DNA from: Flagellimonas lutaonensis
Lineage (GTDB): Bacteria > Bacteroidota > Bacteroidia > Flavobacteriales > Flavobacteriaceae
DNA length: 64,000 nt
NCBI RefSeq assembly: GCF_000963865.1
Contig: NZ_CP011071.1
Coordinates: 1,740,501 to 1,804,500 of the forward strand
Reading direction: 5' to 3'
The notes under the pieces: generated by a model
Told to the model about the DNA's origin: nothing
The model's database searches: none
The model's input: the letters and a program-made list of their open reading frames with translations, nothing else
Shown: one piece after another, positions 25,668 through 33,448 of the stretch
How the letters are laid out: each line of letters starts with the position of its first letter
How positions within the stretch are numbered: the first letter of the stretch is position 1
Program-made: the position numbers and the translations under genes

Positions 25668-28175
25668 TTATTTCATCAAAATCTTGGTCATACGTTTGAT
25701 GCGGTCAGCCAATTTTTCGTTGGAAAGCTTTTCGCGCAGTCTGTCCGTTATCAACGGGAAAGAGAAAGGGGTGGGCCTTTCACATTGCTTCCAGACGATA
25801 TGTTGTTGGTTGATGCGCTCCAATGCGATCCGAAGGCGGCCTTCCTCCAATTGATGTTCAAAAGTTTCGGTGAAGGCCTGTTGAAACAGCAGGTTGTCGG
25901 GCTCATAATCACGAAACACATCGAACAACAATTGCGAGCTGCTCTGTAGATGCTTCATTTTTACCCCTTTTTCAGGATAGCCCGTGAAGACCATGCCGCT
26001 AATAACGGCAATATCACGAAACTTGCGCCTGGCCATTTCGTTCGAGTTCAGACTTTTTTGCAGATCGGACAGCATGTATTCGGTAGTGAACAGATTGTTG
26101 TCCAATACGGCCTGTATATCGATAGGCCTGTCTGACAGCATTTCAAAACCATAATCGTTAAAGGCCAAAGAACAGGTGACGGGCGAAAGCAGACTTATGC
26201 GGTACGACAGTAAACTGCTCATGGCCTCATGTACGGCGCGCCCTTCGAACGGATAAAAAATATGATGGTAACCATCCCGGGTCTTAAAGGTTTCTATAAG
26301 AAACTCAGATGGACCTGGAACAATACTTTCCTCCCGCTGTTTGTCAAAAATATGCTTCAATGCCATGAGTTCCTTTGAAGGCTGTTCCCCCTCTCCGCCT
26401 GTGTTGGGCTTAGTCGAAACAATGGTCAGGGGGTCAGGGGGTGGGGCCTTGTACAGTTCTTCCCGCAGCAAAGCGGACATCTGTGAAGAAAAACTAAGGC
26501 GCCCACCCGCCCAAGCAGGTACTTTATTGGTTCGCTTGGTTGAATTGCGCACCTGTACCTTCATTCCACGAATTCGAATAAACTCCAGATTACGCCCCGC
26601 AAATATAAAGACATCACCGGGGTTGAGCTTTGACACAAAATACTCTTCAATCGAACCGATGTACCCTCCCTTTTGATAATGTACCGATAGGCTGGCATCG
26701 CCCACAATGGTGCCGATTTGAAAACGGTGCCGCATGGCCACCCCACGGTCGTTCACCTTGAACCTGCCATCTTCTTCCGCCTCTACTTTTTTGTATTCGT
26801 CGTAGGTTTTCAGGCTCTGGCTTCCCATCACCAAAAAATTCAACAGCCATTGCCACTGGTCTTCGGTGATGCCCTGATAGCAAAACGTCTGTTTGATTTC
26901 AGGATAGATTTCCTCAGGATAAAATCCATCGGAAACCGCCAAGGTGGTCAGGTACTGGATGAGTACGTCGAAACTGTTCAGATAGGGCACACGGTCTTCT
27001 ACGGCCTTTTCTCTGACGGCACGTTGCAGGGCCGAAGCCTCTATCAGTTCTATGGCATGGGTGGGCAAAAAGTAGATGACGCTTTCTTTGCCGGGGCGGT
27101 GGCCACTGCGGCCAGCACGCTGCAGAAATCTTGCCACGCCTTTTGGTCCGCCGATTTGGATAACGGTTTCCACAGGGGCAAAATCAACGCCCAAATCGAG
27201 ACTGGAGGTACAAACTACCGCCTTGAGACTTTCATTTCGAATGGCCTGCTCGACCCACAATCGGGTCTCTTTGTTGATACTGCCGTGGTGCATGGCCATC
27301 TCGCCCGCGAATTCGGGATATTTCTCCAAAATCTTCTGGAACCATATTTCGCATTGGCTTCGGGTATTGGTGAACAATAAAGTGGTCTTACTGTTTTTGA
27401 TGATGGGCACCACCGCGTCCAGCAGATGCAGCCCCAAGTGTCCGCGCCATGGGAAGGTTTCCATCTTTTTGGGGATGATGCTCTTCACCGTGATTTTTTT
27501 GTTCAGGTTCGCCCTGACCAAAACAGCGTTTTGATTGGCTTCGGTTTCGGGCCCCAACAATACCTGTCTTGCCTGTTCAAGATTGCCGATGGTGGCCGAG
27601 ATCCCCCAAATGCGAAGATCGTCGCAAACGGTTTTGAGCCTCGAGAGGCCCAGCTCTATCTGAACCCCTCGCTTGCTGCCCAACAGTTCGTGCCACTCAT
27701 CGACCACAATGGCCGAACAGTTTTTAAAGGTTTGGCCATATCCTTTTGATGCCAACAATAGGTGTAGGCTTTCTGGGGTGGTGATCAATAGATCCGGCAT
27801 GGCCTTTCGCTGCTGCGCCCGCTCTTTTGATGAGGTGTCGCCCGTGCGAATGCCAACGGTCATGGGCAGTTCCAGATCATTGACAATACGTTCTGCAGAT
27901 TGCTTTATTTCTTGCGATAGGGCCCGAAGCGGTGTGATCCAAACCGCTTTAAGGCCTTTTTGGTGCTTGGTTTTATAATCAGGATGGTTTTTGATGTAGT
28001 TCAACACAATCGGAAACCACAGCGCATAGGTCTTGCCACTGCCGGTCGGGGCATTGAGCAGACCGTGTTTTCCATCCAGAAAATGCTTCCATGCCTCTTT
28101 TTGAAAGGCAAAGGGTTTCCAGCCTTGTTGTTCGAACCAGGCATTTGCTATACCTATAAGTTGTTGTCTGTTCAT
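25668..28175 (-). CDS. ligase-associated DEXH-box helicase (Lhr family)
   Basis: 835 residues from the ATG at 28175 (MNRQQLIGIANAWF); the five codons upstream begin with TTG and lack family similarity. Motifs: Walker A 'LLNAPTGSGKTYAL', DEXH as DEWHEL ('IVVDEWHELLG'), 'SATIGN', 'TRSQCEIWFQ' and 'QRAGRSGHRPG'. A Lhr-type winged-helix and C-terminal domain follow ('KVPAWAGGRLSFSSQMS'). It is a 3'-5' helicase component of the ligase-associated DNA damage response set. Residues ~575-596 (APPPDPLTIVSTKPNTGGEG) are an insert encoded by repeat DNA. It is preceded by the ligase gene, with a palindromic repeat between. Confidence 0.95.
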   Translation of the reverse strand: MNRQQLIGIANAWFEQQGWKPFAFQKEAWKHFLDGKHGLLNAPTGSGKTYALWFPIVLNYIKNHPDYKTKHQKGLKAVWITPLRALSQEIKQSAERIVNDLELPMTVGIRTGDTSSKERAQQRKAMPDLLITTPESLHLLLASKGYGQTFKNCSAIVVDEWHELLGSKRGVQIELGLSRLKTVCDDLRIWGISATIGNLEQARQVLLGPETEANQNAVLVRANLNKKITVKSIIPKKMETFPWRGHLGLHLLDAVVPIIKNSKTTLLFTNTRSQCEIWFQKILEKYPEFAGEMAMHHGSINKETRLWVEQAIRNESLKAVVCTSSLDLGVDFAPVETVIQIGGPKGVARFLQRAGRSGHRPGKESVIYFLPTHAIELIEASALQRAVREKAVEDRVPYLNSFDVLIQYLTTLAVSDGFYPEEIYPEIKQTFCYQGITEDQWQWLLNFLVMGSQSLKTYDEYKKVEAEEDGRFKVNDRGVAMRHRFQIGTIVGDASLSVHYQKGGYIGSIEEYFVSKLNPGDVFIFAGRNLEFIRIRGMKVQVRNSTKRTNKVPAWAGGRLSFSSQMSALLREELYKAPPPDPLTIVSTKPNTGGEGEQPSKELMALKHIFDKQREESIVPGPSEFLIETFKTRDGYHHIFYPFEGRAVHEAMSSLLSYRISLLSPVTCSLAFNDYGFEMLSDRPIDIQAVLDNNLFTTEYMLSDLQKSLNSNEMARRKFRDIAVISGMVFTGYPEKGVKMKHLQSSSQLLFDVFRDYEPDNLLFQQAFTETFEHQLEEGRLRIALERINQQHIVWKQCERPTPFSFPLITDRLREKLSNEKLADRIKRMTKILMK
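26386..26449. repeat. in-frame repeat within the helicase gene
   Basis: C/T-rich to G-rich segment (TTCCCCCTCTCC ... GTCAGGGGGTCAGGGGGTGG) that looks like an intergenic repeat yet stays in frame. It encodes a Pro/Gly/Thr-rich linker absent from typical homologues as I know them. Confidence 0.55.
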
Positions 28176-28194
28176 GTTGATTATTGGCAATCCA

Positions 28195-28277
28195 TGTCAT
28201 TTCAAACGAATGTGAGAAATCTAGATACAAATAAACTGCTTGAGATTTCTCAATCGCCTTGCTCATTTCGAAATGAC
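28195..28277. repeat. dispersed palindromic repeat between ligase and helicase
   Basis: TGTCATTTC (28195-28203) at one end and GAAATGACT (28269-28277) at the other, with internal GAGAAATCTAG and GAGATTTCTC. It belongs to the same family as 24369-24442 and 20757-20832, with a diverged middle. Confidence 0.75.
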
Positions 28278-28307
28278 TCAATATCACTATTGGATGATAC
28301 TATGTTT

Positions 28308-29960
28308 TTATCCAGCTTTGGAGGAATTGGGCACCAGTGCTCTCAAATCCTCCAGCGAATTTGCCTCCTCGATCTTTTTGTCTTTTCTCCATCGTAATAT
28401 ACGTGGAAATCTAGTGGCCACACCACTTTTATGGCGTTTTGAGGGGGCAATGCCCTCAAAGGCAATTTCGAATACGTGGTAGGGGGTTACACTGCGAACG
28501 GGCCCAAATCGTTCCAGCGTATTTTTTTTGATCCAGGCATCTACTTGGCGAAACTCTGCATCTGTCAGCCCCGAATAGGCCTTGGCAAAGGTGACCAGTT
28601 CTTTTTCGCCGTTTTCCTTTTCATCCCAGAGGGCAAAGGTGTAATCGGTAAAGAGATTGCTGCGCCGCCCATGGCCGCGCATGGCGTAGGTGAGCACCGC
28701 ATCAATGGTCAGCGGGGCTACCTTCCATTTCCACCAATCGCCTTTCTTTCGCCCCACGAGATAGGGCGAGTGGTTGCTTTTGAGCATAAGGCCCTCACTG
28801 TGTACTTGCCGTGAGCGTTCACGTTCTTGGGCGACTTTTTCCCAAGAGTCAAATTGCATGCGTTCTGAGAGCAATAATGGAATCTTCAGATCATCAAAAT
28901 CTTTTTTATCGACTGCGCTCGAAATGACACCTTCATCAAATAATTTCTCCAAAAGTTTTCTACGCTCTAAATAGGATGCCGTTCGGATGTCTTTTCCCTG
29001 CCACTCCAAGAGGTCATAGGCCTTGAGAACAACGGGCATTTTTTCCAATAGGGATTTTGAGACGTTCTTTCTGCCAATGCGCGTTTGCAAATCGTTGAAG
29101 GTTCCGATTTTTTGGTTGGGGTAGGGCAGTATTTCTCCATCGAGCACGGTGCCGTTGGGAAGCGTCCCCACAAACCTTTCGAACTCGGGATATTTATCGG
29201 TCACCAACTCTTCGCCGCGGCTCCATACAAAAAGTTGATCGTTGCGGATGATGACTTGGGCCCGAATGCCGTCCCACTTGTGCTCTATAGACCATTTGCT
29301 GACATCGCCCAAATTTTCGACTTCCCCCTCGAGGGCATACGCCAAATAAAAAGGATAGGGTTTTGAGAGAAAATCGCTTTCCTTTTCTACCAACACCAGG
29401 TCGTGAAAGCTGATCGTGCTGGGATCCCAATTGCCCATAAGCTTGTAGGCCAAAATATCTTCGTCGATGCCCGTTGCTTTTGATAGGGCCCGGGTCATCA
29501 ATTTTTGGCTGACCCCAATGCGGAAACCACCCGTGATGAGTTTGGTGAACACAAACCGTTCATAGTAGTCCATTCGCTGCCAATTGTCAAAGAGGTATTT
29601 CTTTTTTTCTTCTTCGCTTTTGGGTTTCAGCGCTATCATTTCCTCTAAAAACCGGGTCAGCGATTTGTTTGAAGACCGTTCTTTTGCAGGCACCACCAGA
29701 GCAATGGTCTCTGCAAGGTCGCCGACGATATGGTAACTTTCTTCAAACAGCCAAAGCGGAATGTTCGCCAACTCGGCGGCCCATTCACGCAGCAGGGTGG
29801 TATTTATGGGCCGTGGGGGGCGGCGGTGCGAGAGAATGGCAATCGTCCATACCTTGTCTCTATCATCGGCAGTGGTAAAATAATCTGCCAGGGCCTGTAC
29901 CTTTACATTGGTCTTGTTGGTACTATCGAGGGTTTTGATGAGTAAGGCGAAGTTTTTCAT
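28308..29960 (-). CDS. ATP-dependent DNA ligase (ligase-associated repair cluster)
   Basis: 550 residues, archaeal/LigB-like ligase. The N-terminal DNA-binding domain (1-200) is followed by the adenylation motif with active-site Lys in 'WSIEHKWDGIRAQV' (about 222-226), 'VLDGEILPY' (motif III), 'LKAYDLLEW' and 'EGLMLKSNHSPYLVGRKKGDWWKWK' (motifs IV-V). An OB domain ends the protein ('RFPRILRWRKDKKIEEA'). It seals nicks using ATP, separate from the NAD-dependent LigA. Residues 344-351 (GVISSAVD) derive from a repeat fragment. The ATG overlaps the exonuclease stop (ATGA), so translation is coupled. Confidence 0.96.
   Translation of the reverse strand: MKNFALLIKTLDSTNKTNVKVQALADYFTTADDRDKVWTIAILSHRRPPRPINTTLLREWAAELANIPLWLFEESYHIVGDLAETIALVVPAKERSSNKSLTRFLEEMIALKPKSEEEKKKYLFDNWQRMDYYERFVFTKLITGGFRIGVSQKLMTRALSKATGIDEDILAYKLMGNWDPSTISFHDLVLVEKESDFLSKPYPFYLAYALEGEVENLGDVSKWSIEHKWDGIRAQVIIRNDQLFVWSRGEELVTDKYPEFERFVGTLPNGTVLDGEILPYPNQKIGTFNDLQTRIGRKNVSKSLLEKMPVVLKAYDLLEWQGKDIRTASYLERRKLLEKLFDEGVISSAVDKKDFDDLKIPLLLSERMQFDSWEKVAQERERSRQVHSEGLMLKSNHSPYLVGRKKGDWWKWKVAPLTIDAVLTYAMRGHGRRSNLFTDYTFALWDEKENGEKELVTFAKAYSGLTDAEFRQVDAWIKKNTLERFGPVRSVTPYHVFEIAFEGIAPSKRHKSGVATRFPRILRWRKDKKIEEANSLEDLRALVPNSSKAG
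28909..28929. repeat. in-frame repeat fragment within the ligase gene
   Basis: On the minus strand TGTCATTTCGAGCGCAGTCG, which is one arm of the TGTCATTTCGA repeat family present three times in nearby spacers. It encodes VISSAVD in the surface loop between motifs III and IV. Confidence 0.55.
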
Positions 29961-31057
29961 GTGTTCACCTCCTTTCCCTCACCCCCAGCCCCTCTCCCAA
30001 CGGGAGAGGGTAGCTGTGTAGTTTCATCTTTGGCGAGGGTCTGAGCAATAATTTCCTCTTCCTCTTCCCCCAGTTGAACCGTTCCCCCTTTGGGGGCTAG
30101 GGGGCTTGCATCGTACCCCAATTCTTGTAGGTATTTCGAAAAGATTTCGGTATAGCCATGGGTGCAGATGACCTTTTCTGCCCCGGTCGACCGTATTGCC
30201 TCCAACAGTCCTGGCCAATCGCAATGGTCGCTTAGCACAAAGCCTTTGTCAATGGCCCGCCGGCGTCTGGCGCCACGAAAGGCCATCCAGCCGCTGGCCG
30301 AAGCGGTTACGAACGGAACCATTTTTCGGATCCATGTACTGCCATGGGCACTGGGCGGGGCGATTACGATATTTCCCCTTATGTCTTCTTTTTTGGTGTC
30401 GCGGGCAATCAGTTCGGTCTCTGGAAAATCTGCCAAGGGTCGCAACACATTGGTCATGTTCTCGACCGCCCCATGGGTATATATTTTACCGATGGAAGGG
30501 TCAAGGTGCCTTAGTAACCGCTGGGCCTTGCCCAGAGAATAGCCGAAAAGCACCGAAGTTTGTCCGTTTGCCTTGTTGGAGGCCCACCACTCGTTGATCG
30601 CGTTGATGACCTGTTCTTGGGGTTCCCATAAAAAGGCGGGCAGCCCAAAGGTACATTCGGTGATGAAGGTGTGGCATTTTACCGTTTCGTAGGGTGTGGC
30701 AAGGCCGTCATCTTCCAATTTGTAATCGCCTGTGAACACCCACACCTCGCCCTTGTGCTCGACCCTTATCTGCGACGACCCGATGATGTGCCCCGCAGGG
30801 TGCAGACTGAACTTTACGCCATTTATGGTGAAGGTTTCGCCCCATTCTTTTCCGGTGATGGAAATATCGCCCAACCGGTGTTTGACAATGGGCACATTTC
30901 GGTGGTGGGTAATGTACTGTTTATGGCCCCATCGGCTGTGGTCGGCATGGCCGTGCGAAATGATGGCCTTGTCAACGGGTTTCCAAGGGTCGAGATAGAC
31001 ATTGGCCGCCGCGCAGTAAATACCGCGGTCGGTAAATTGCAAGAGGGGCTTTTTCAT
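29957..31057 (-). CDS. ligase-associated DNA damage response exonuclease
   Basis: 366 residues, metallo-beta-lactamase/beta-CASP nuclease. 'DKAIISHGHADHSRWG' holds the HxHxDH signature (about 33-38), followed by 'HPAGHIIGSSQIRV', 'VFTGDYKLEDDGLA' and 'FVLSDHCDWPGLL'. The family is the SNM1-related exonuclease that begins the ligase-associated damage response operon. The C-terminal ~50 residues are unusual: SPLAPKGGTVQLGEEEEEI and LPSPVGRGAGGEG are encoded by two palindromic repeats, so the tail is probably disordered. It overlaps the ligase by 4 bp (ATGA). Confidence 0.94.
   Translation of the reverse strand: MKKPLLQFTDRGIYCAAANVYLDPWKPVDKAIISHGHADHSRWGHKQYITHHRNVPIVKHRLGDISITGKEWGETFTINGVKFSLHPAGHIIGSSQIRVEHKGEVWVFTGDYKLEDDGLATPYETVKCHTFITECTFGLPAFLWEPQEQVINAINEWWASNKANGQTSVLFGYSLGKAQRLLRHLDPSIGKIYTHGAVENMTNVLRPLADFPETELIARDTKKEDIRGNIVIAPPSAHGSTWIRKMVPFVTASASGWMAFRGARRRRAIDKGFVLSDHCDWPGLLEAIRSTGAEKVICTHGYTEIFSKYLQELGYDASPLAPKGGTVQLGEEEEEIIAQTLAKDETTQLPSPVGRGAGGEGKEVNT
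29990..30010. repeat. perfect palindrome at the exonuclease 3' end
   Basis: CCCTCTCCC (29990-29998), loop AAC, GGGAGAGGG (30002-30010). It encodes the LPSPVGRG tail; the hairpin in the mRNA lies 30 bases before the ligase start and might affect coupling. Confidence 0.7.
30081..30107. repeat. second in-frame palindrome in the exonuclease gene
   Basis: CCCCCTTTGGGGG (30084-30096) followed by CTAGGGGG, the 'CCCCCTTTGGGGGCTAGGGGG' repeat known from Bacteroidota spacers, encoding SPLAPKGG (about residues 317-326). Confidence 0.65.
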
Positions 31058-31086
31058 AGCTGGGTGAATTTACAAATTTCTGACGT

Positions 31087-31190
31087 GCCCTGCGTTAGGG
31101 ATTGCAGCGATAACCCGCACCCCGCATAGTTGCGGGGGTGGATTACAAGCGGAAAGCCCGGCCCAAAACATGTTTTGGGCAACGCCAAAA
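31087..31190. repeat. structured repeat upstream of the repair cluster
   Basis: About 100 bp containing CCCGCA-TAGT-TGCGGG (31121-31136) and the perfect 20-bp palindrome GCCCAAAACATGTTTTGGGC (31161-31180). The surroundings (GCGTTAGGGATTG ... CAAGCGGAAAGCCCGG) resemble a repeat that I recall from other Flavobacteriaceae genomes. It lies in the gap between the divergent exonuclease and TerB genes. Confidence 0.65.
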
Positions 31191-31229
31191 TAATGCCTTG
31201 ATGCTTTAATTTTTAGCTCTAAAAAGAAT

Positions 31230-31237
31230 TATATTTG
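31230..31237 (+). promoter_or_regulatory. -7 box of the TerB gene
   Basis: TATATTTG matches TAnnTTTG exactly, 19 bp ahead of the ATG at 31257. No TTG at 17-23 bp upstream; the region there is an AT-rich TTAATTTTTAG. Confidence 0.5.
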
Positions 31238-31256
31238 CGCATCAAAAAATTGAGAT

Positions 31257-31679
31257 ATGCCTGTTATTGATTGGTACGAGCACGGAGAAAAGAGAAAGGA
31301 ATTGGCACACTTTGCCACCTTGGCGAGCTTGGCTGCCGTAGATGGTGAGATCAATCCGCAAGAGAAGGCGATTTTAGACAAATTTGCCTTTAAACTGAAC
31401 ATCACCGAGGCCGAGTACAAAGAGGTCATGAAAAAGGACAACAAGTTTCCGATAGAGACACCCCACAGCGGTGAGAAGCGACTGAGACGACTCTTTGATT
31501 TCTTTCAAATTATCTTTTCTGACAATGAGATCGATGACCTAGAGCGCAAGATGGTCGAAAAATATGCCATTGGGCTTGGGTTTCCGTTAAAAAAGGCTGA
31601 AGAGATCATTGAAAAGTCCATCAAAATCTTCACGGGCAAAATCGATTTTGAGGATTACCAATATTTATTGAAGAAATAG
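31257..31679 (+). CDS. TerB-like protein
   Basis: 140 residues, all-alpha TerB/co-DjlA fold: 'LAHFATLASLAAVDGEINPQEKAILDKFAFKLNI' with the Asp-Gly-x-Ile acidic turn, and a second repeat, 'LFDFFQIIFSDNEIDDLERKMVEKYAIGLGF', with another Asp-rich turn. These two acidic turns are typical metal-binding positions of the family. The name comes from tellurite resistance operons, but solitary copies like this are common and the function is unclear. Converges with fbp, 17 bp apart. Confidence 0.88.
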   Translation: MPVIDWYEHGEKRKELAHFATLASLAAVDGEINPQEKAILDKFAFKLNITEAEYKEVMKKDNKFPIETPHSGEKRLRRLFDFFQIIFSDNEIDDLERKMVEKYAIGLGFPLKKAEEIIEKSIKIFTGKIDFEDYQYLLKK

Positions 31680-31696
31680 CACCCAAGACCGGTGTG

Positions 31697-32701
31697 TCAA
31701 CGGGCCTGCATGAATTCCTCGGCCTTTTCGACCATTTTTCTGCTGCCACAAAAGAACGGCACCCGTTCGTGCAGTTCGGTGGGCTGAATATCGAGTATAC
31801 GCTGGTACCCATCGCTTGCCTTGCCACCTGCCTGTTCTGCCAAAAAGGCCATGGGGTTGCACTCATAAAGCAACCGCAGCTTTCCGTTTGAGGCGGTACT
31901 GCTCTTGGGGTACATGTAAATGCCCCCCTTGATCATGTTTCTATGAAAATCGGAGACCAAAGAGCCGATGTACCGTGAGGTGTAGGGGCGGTCGCCCTCT
32001 TCTTGTTGGCAATATTTGATATAGTCTTTGACCCCTTGCGGAAAATGGATGTAGTTGCCCTCGTTCACCGAATAGATCTTGCCGGTCTCGGGAAACTGCA
32101 TGTTGGGGTGCGACAGATAGAAGGTGCCGATGGCGGGGTTCAGGGTAAACCCGTTTACGCCATGGCCGGTGGTATAGACCAACATGGTAGAGGTACCATA
32201 AATGATGTAGCCTGCCGCTACTTGGTTTCTGCCCGGTTGCAAAAAATCTTCAAGGGTCACAGGGGTGCCCACGGGCGTGATCCTGCGATAGATCGAGAAA
32301 ATGGTGCCCACCGAGACATTGACATCGATGTTTGAAGAGCCGTCCAATGGGTCGATCAAGACCACATATTTGTTCTGGTGCAGTTCGTCTTGACTGTTGA
32401 TGCTGATAAAATCATCTTCTTCCTCAGAGGCGATACCGCATACAATTTCACGGTTTTTCAGGGTTTGAATGAACTTTTCGTTGGCCAGCACATCTAGCTT
32501 TTGTTGGTCTTCGCCCTGAATGTTTGTGTCGCCTGCCTGCCCTAGAATATCTACAAGACCGGCTTTGTTGACCTCATGGTTCACCACTTTGGCCGCAAGC
32601 CGCAAGGCATTGATCAGCTTCGACAATTCACCCGTTGAATATTGGAATTCGGACTGGTTCTCTATAATGAACTCCCCTAGGGTCTTGTTCTTCTTTTGCA
32701 T
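31697..32701 (-). CDS. fbp: class 1 fructose-1,6-bisphosphatase
   Basis: 334 residues, full length for FBPase I. The metal- and phosphate-binding core is '[28 protein letters not shown]' (D-P-L-D-G-S at about 114-119). 'ASEEEDDF' upstream supplies the acidic ligands, and '[24 protein letters not shown]' forms the C-terminal substrate site, followed by '[24 protein letters not shown]'. It converts fructose-1,6-bisphosphate to fructose-6-phosphate in gluconeogenesis. The upstream region on the minus strand has TTG, an 18-bp spacer and GATATTTG, a near-consensus promoter. It is divergent from the GNAT gene. Confidence 0.96.
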   Translation of the reverse strand: MQKKNKTLGEFIIENQSEFQYSTGELSKLINALRLAAKVVNHEVNKAGLVDILGQAGDTNIQGEDQQKLDVLANEKFIQTLKNREIVCGIASEEEDDFISINSQDELHQNKYVVLIDPLDGSSNIDVNVSVGTIFSIYRRITPVGTPVTLEDFLQPGRNQVAAGYIIYGTSTMLVYTTGHGVNGFTLNPAIGTFYLSHPNMQFPETGKIYSVNEGNYIHFPQGVKDYIKYCQQEEGDRPYTSRYIGSLVSDFHRNMIKGGIYMYPKSSTASNGKLRLLYECNPMAFLAEQAGGKASDGYQRILDIQPTELHERVPFFCGSRKMVEKAEEFMQAR

Positions 32702-32812
32702 TCGGTTAGGCTGTTTTATTTGGATGCAAATATCGGGTATTTTGTGATACTACAACGTTTTCGCAAGGTTATCATTTCTGTAATTTATAACTTCGTGTTT
32801 TATTTGTAACAA

Positions 32813-33295
32813 ATGAACGTTGAGATTCGCAATGCCCGACCAGAAGATATGGCTGCCGTTTTGCGGTTGGTAAAAGAACTGGCAATTTTTGAAAAAGAAC
32901 CTGAAGCCGTCGAGGTCACCGAAGCAGATTTGGTGCGGGACGGTTTTGGCGAAAAAAAGCATTTTCACTGTTTTGTGGCAGAATCTGACGGAAATATTGT
33001 CGGCCTGGCATTGGTGTACGAAAGATATTCAACTTGGAAGGGCCCTGTGATACACCTTGAAGACCTTATCGTGAACGAGAAGGCAAGGGGGCAGGGTGTG
33101 GGCAAGGCGCTTTTGACCGCTGTTGTGAAATATGGGCATGATCTGGGCGTTAAACGAATTAGTTGGGAGGTGCTGGACTGGAACGAACCCGCCATCAAGT
33201 TTTACGAAACCAATGGCGCCAAGGTGATGCGCGACTGGGACGTGGTTCATTTGGATGAAAAAGGAATTAAAAGGTATTTGGAACGTAATAATTAA
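32813..33295 (+). CDS. GNAT N-acetyltransferase (spermidine/diamine acetyltransferase-like)
   Basis: 160 residues. The N-terminal 'IRNARPEDMAAVLRLVKELAIFEKEPEAVEVT' and the acetyl-CoA loop 'NEKARGQGVGKALL' (R-G-x-G-x-G/A) are typical of the SSAT-like GNAT group. 'WEVLDWNEPAIKFYETNGA' is the standard C-terminal signature. The acceptor is likely a polyamine or small amine, but this is inferred from family similarity alone. A GC-rich repeat region follows before the aspartate kinase gene. Confidence 0.9.
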   Translation: MNVEIRNARPEDMAAVLRLVKELAIFEKEPEAVEVTEADLVRDGFGEKKHFHCFVAESDGNIVGLALVYERYSTWKGPVIHLEDLIVNEKARGQGVGKALLTAVVKYGHDLGVKRISWEVLDWNEPAIKFYETNGAKVMRDWDVVHLDEKGIKRYLERNN

Positions 33296-33300
33296 AGCTA

Positions 33301-33420
33301 CCCTCTTTGGTAATGGAGGGATGGATTCCGCAGCCCGATGGCTATCGGGAGCGGGAGAAGGGGTTGATCGATTAAAGTCAATCCCTTCCGTCCGCCTGTG
33401 GCGGACACCTTCCCTTTTCC
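33301..33420. repeat. palindrome cluster between GNAT and aspartate kinase genes
   Basis: Several hairpins in 120 bp: CCCGAT-GGCT-ATCGGG (33334-33349), GTCCGCC-TGT-GGCGGAC (33390-33406) and CCCTC/GAGGG near 33301-33320. The GTCCGCC arm resembles the GTCCGGCGGGC palindrome inside metG. Confidence 0.7.
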
Positions 33421-33448
33421 AACGAAAGGAGCTTTTGAATAGATTTAT

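Noticed and set aside
26718-27380. 220-codon plus-strand ORF
   Set aside because: Shadow of the DEXH helicase gene.
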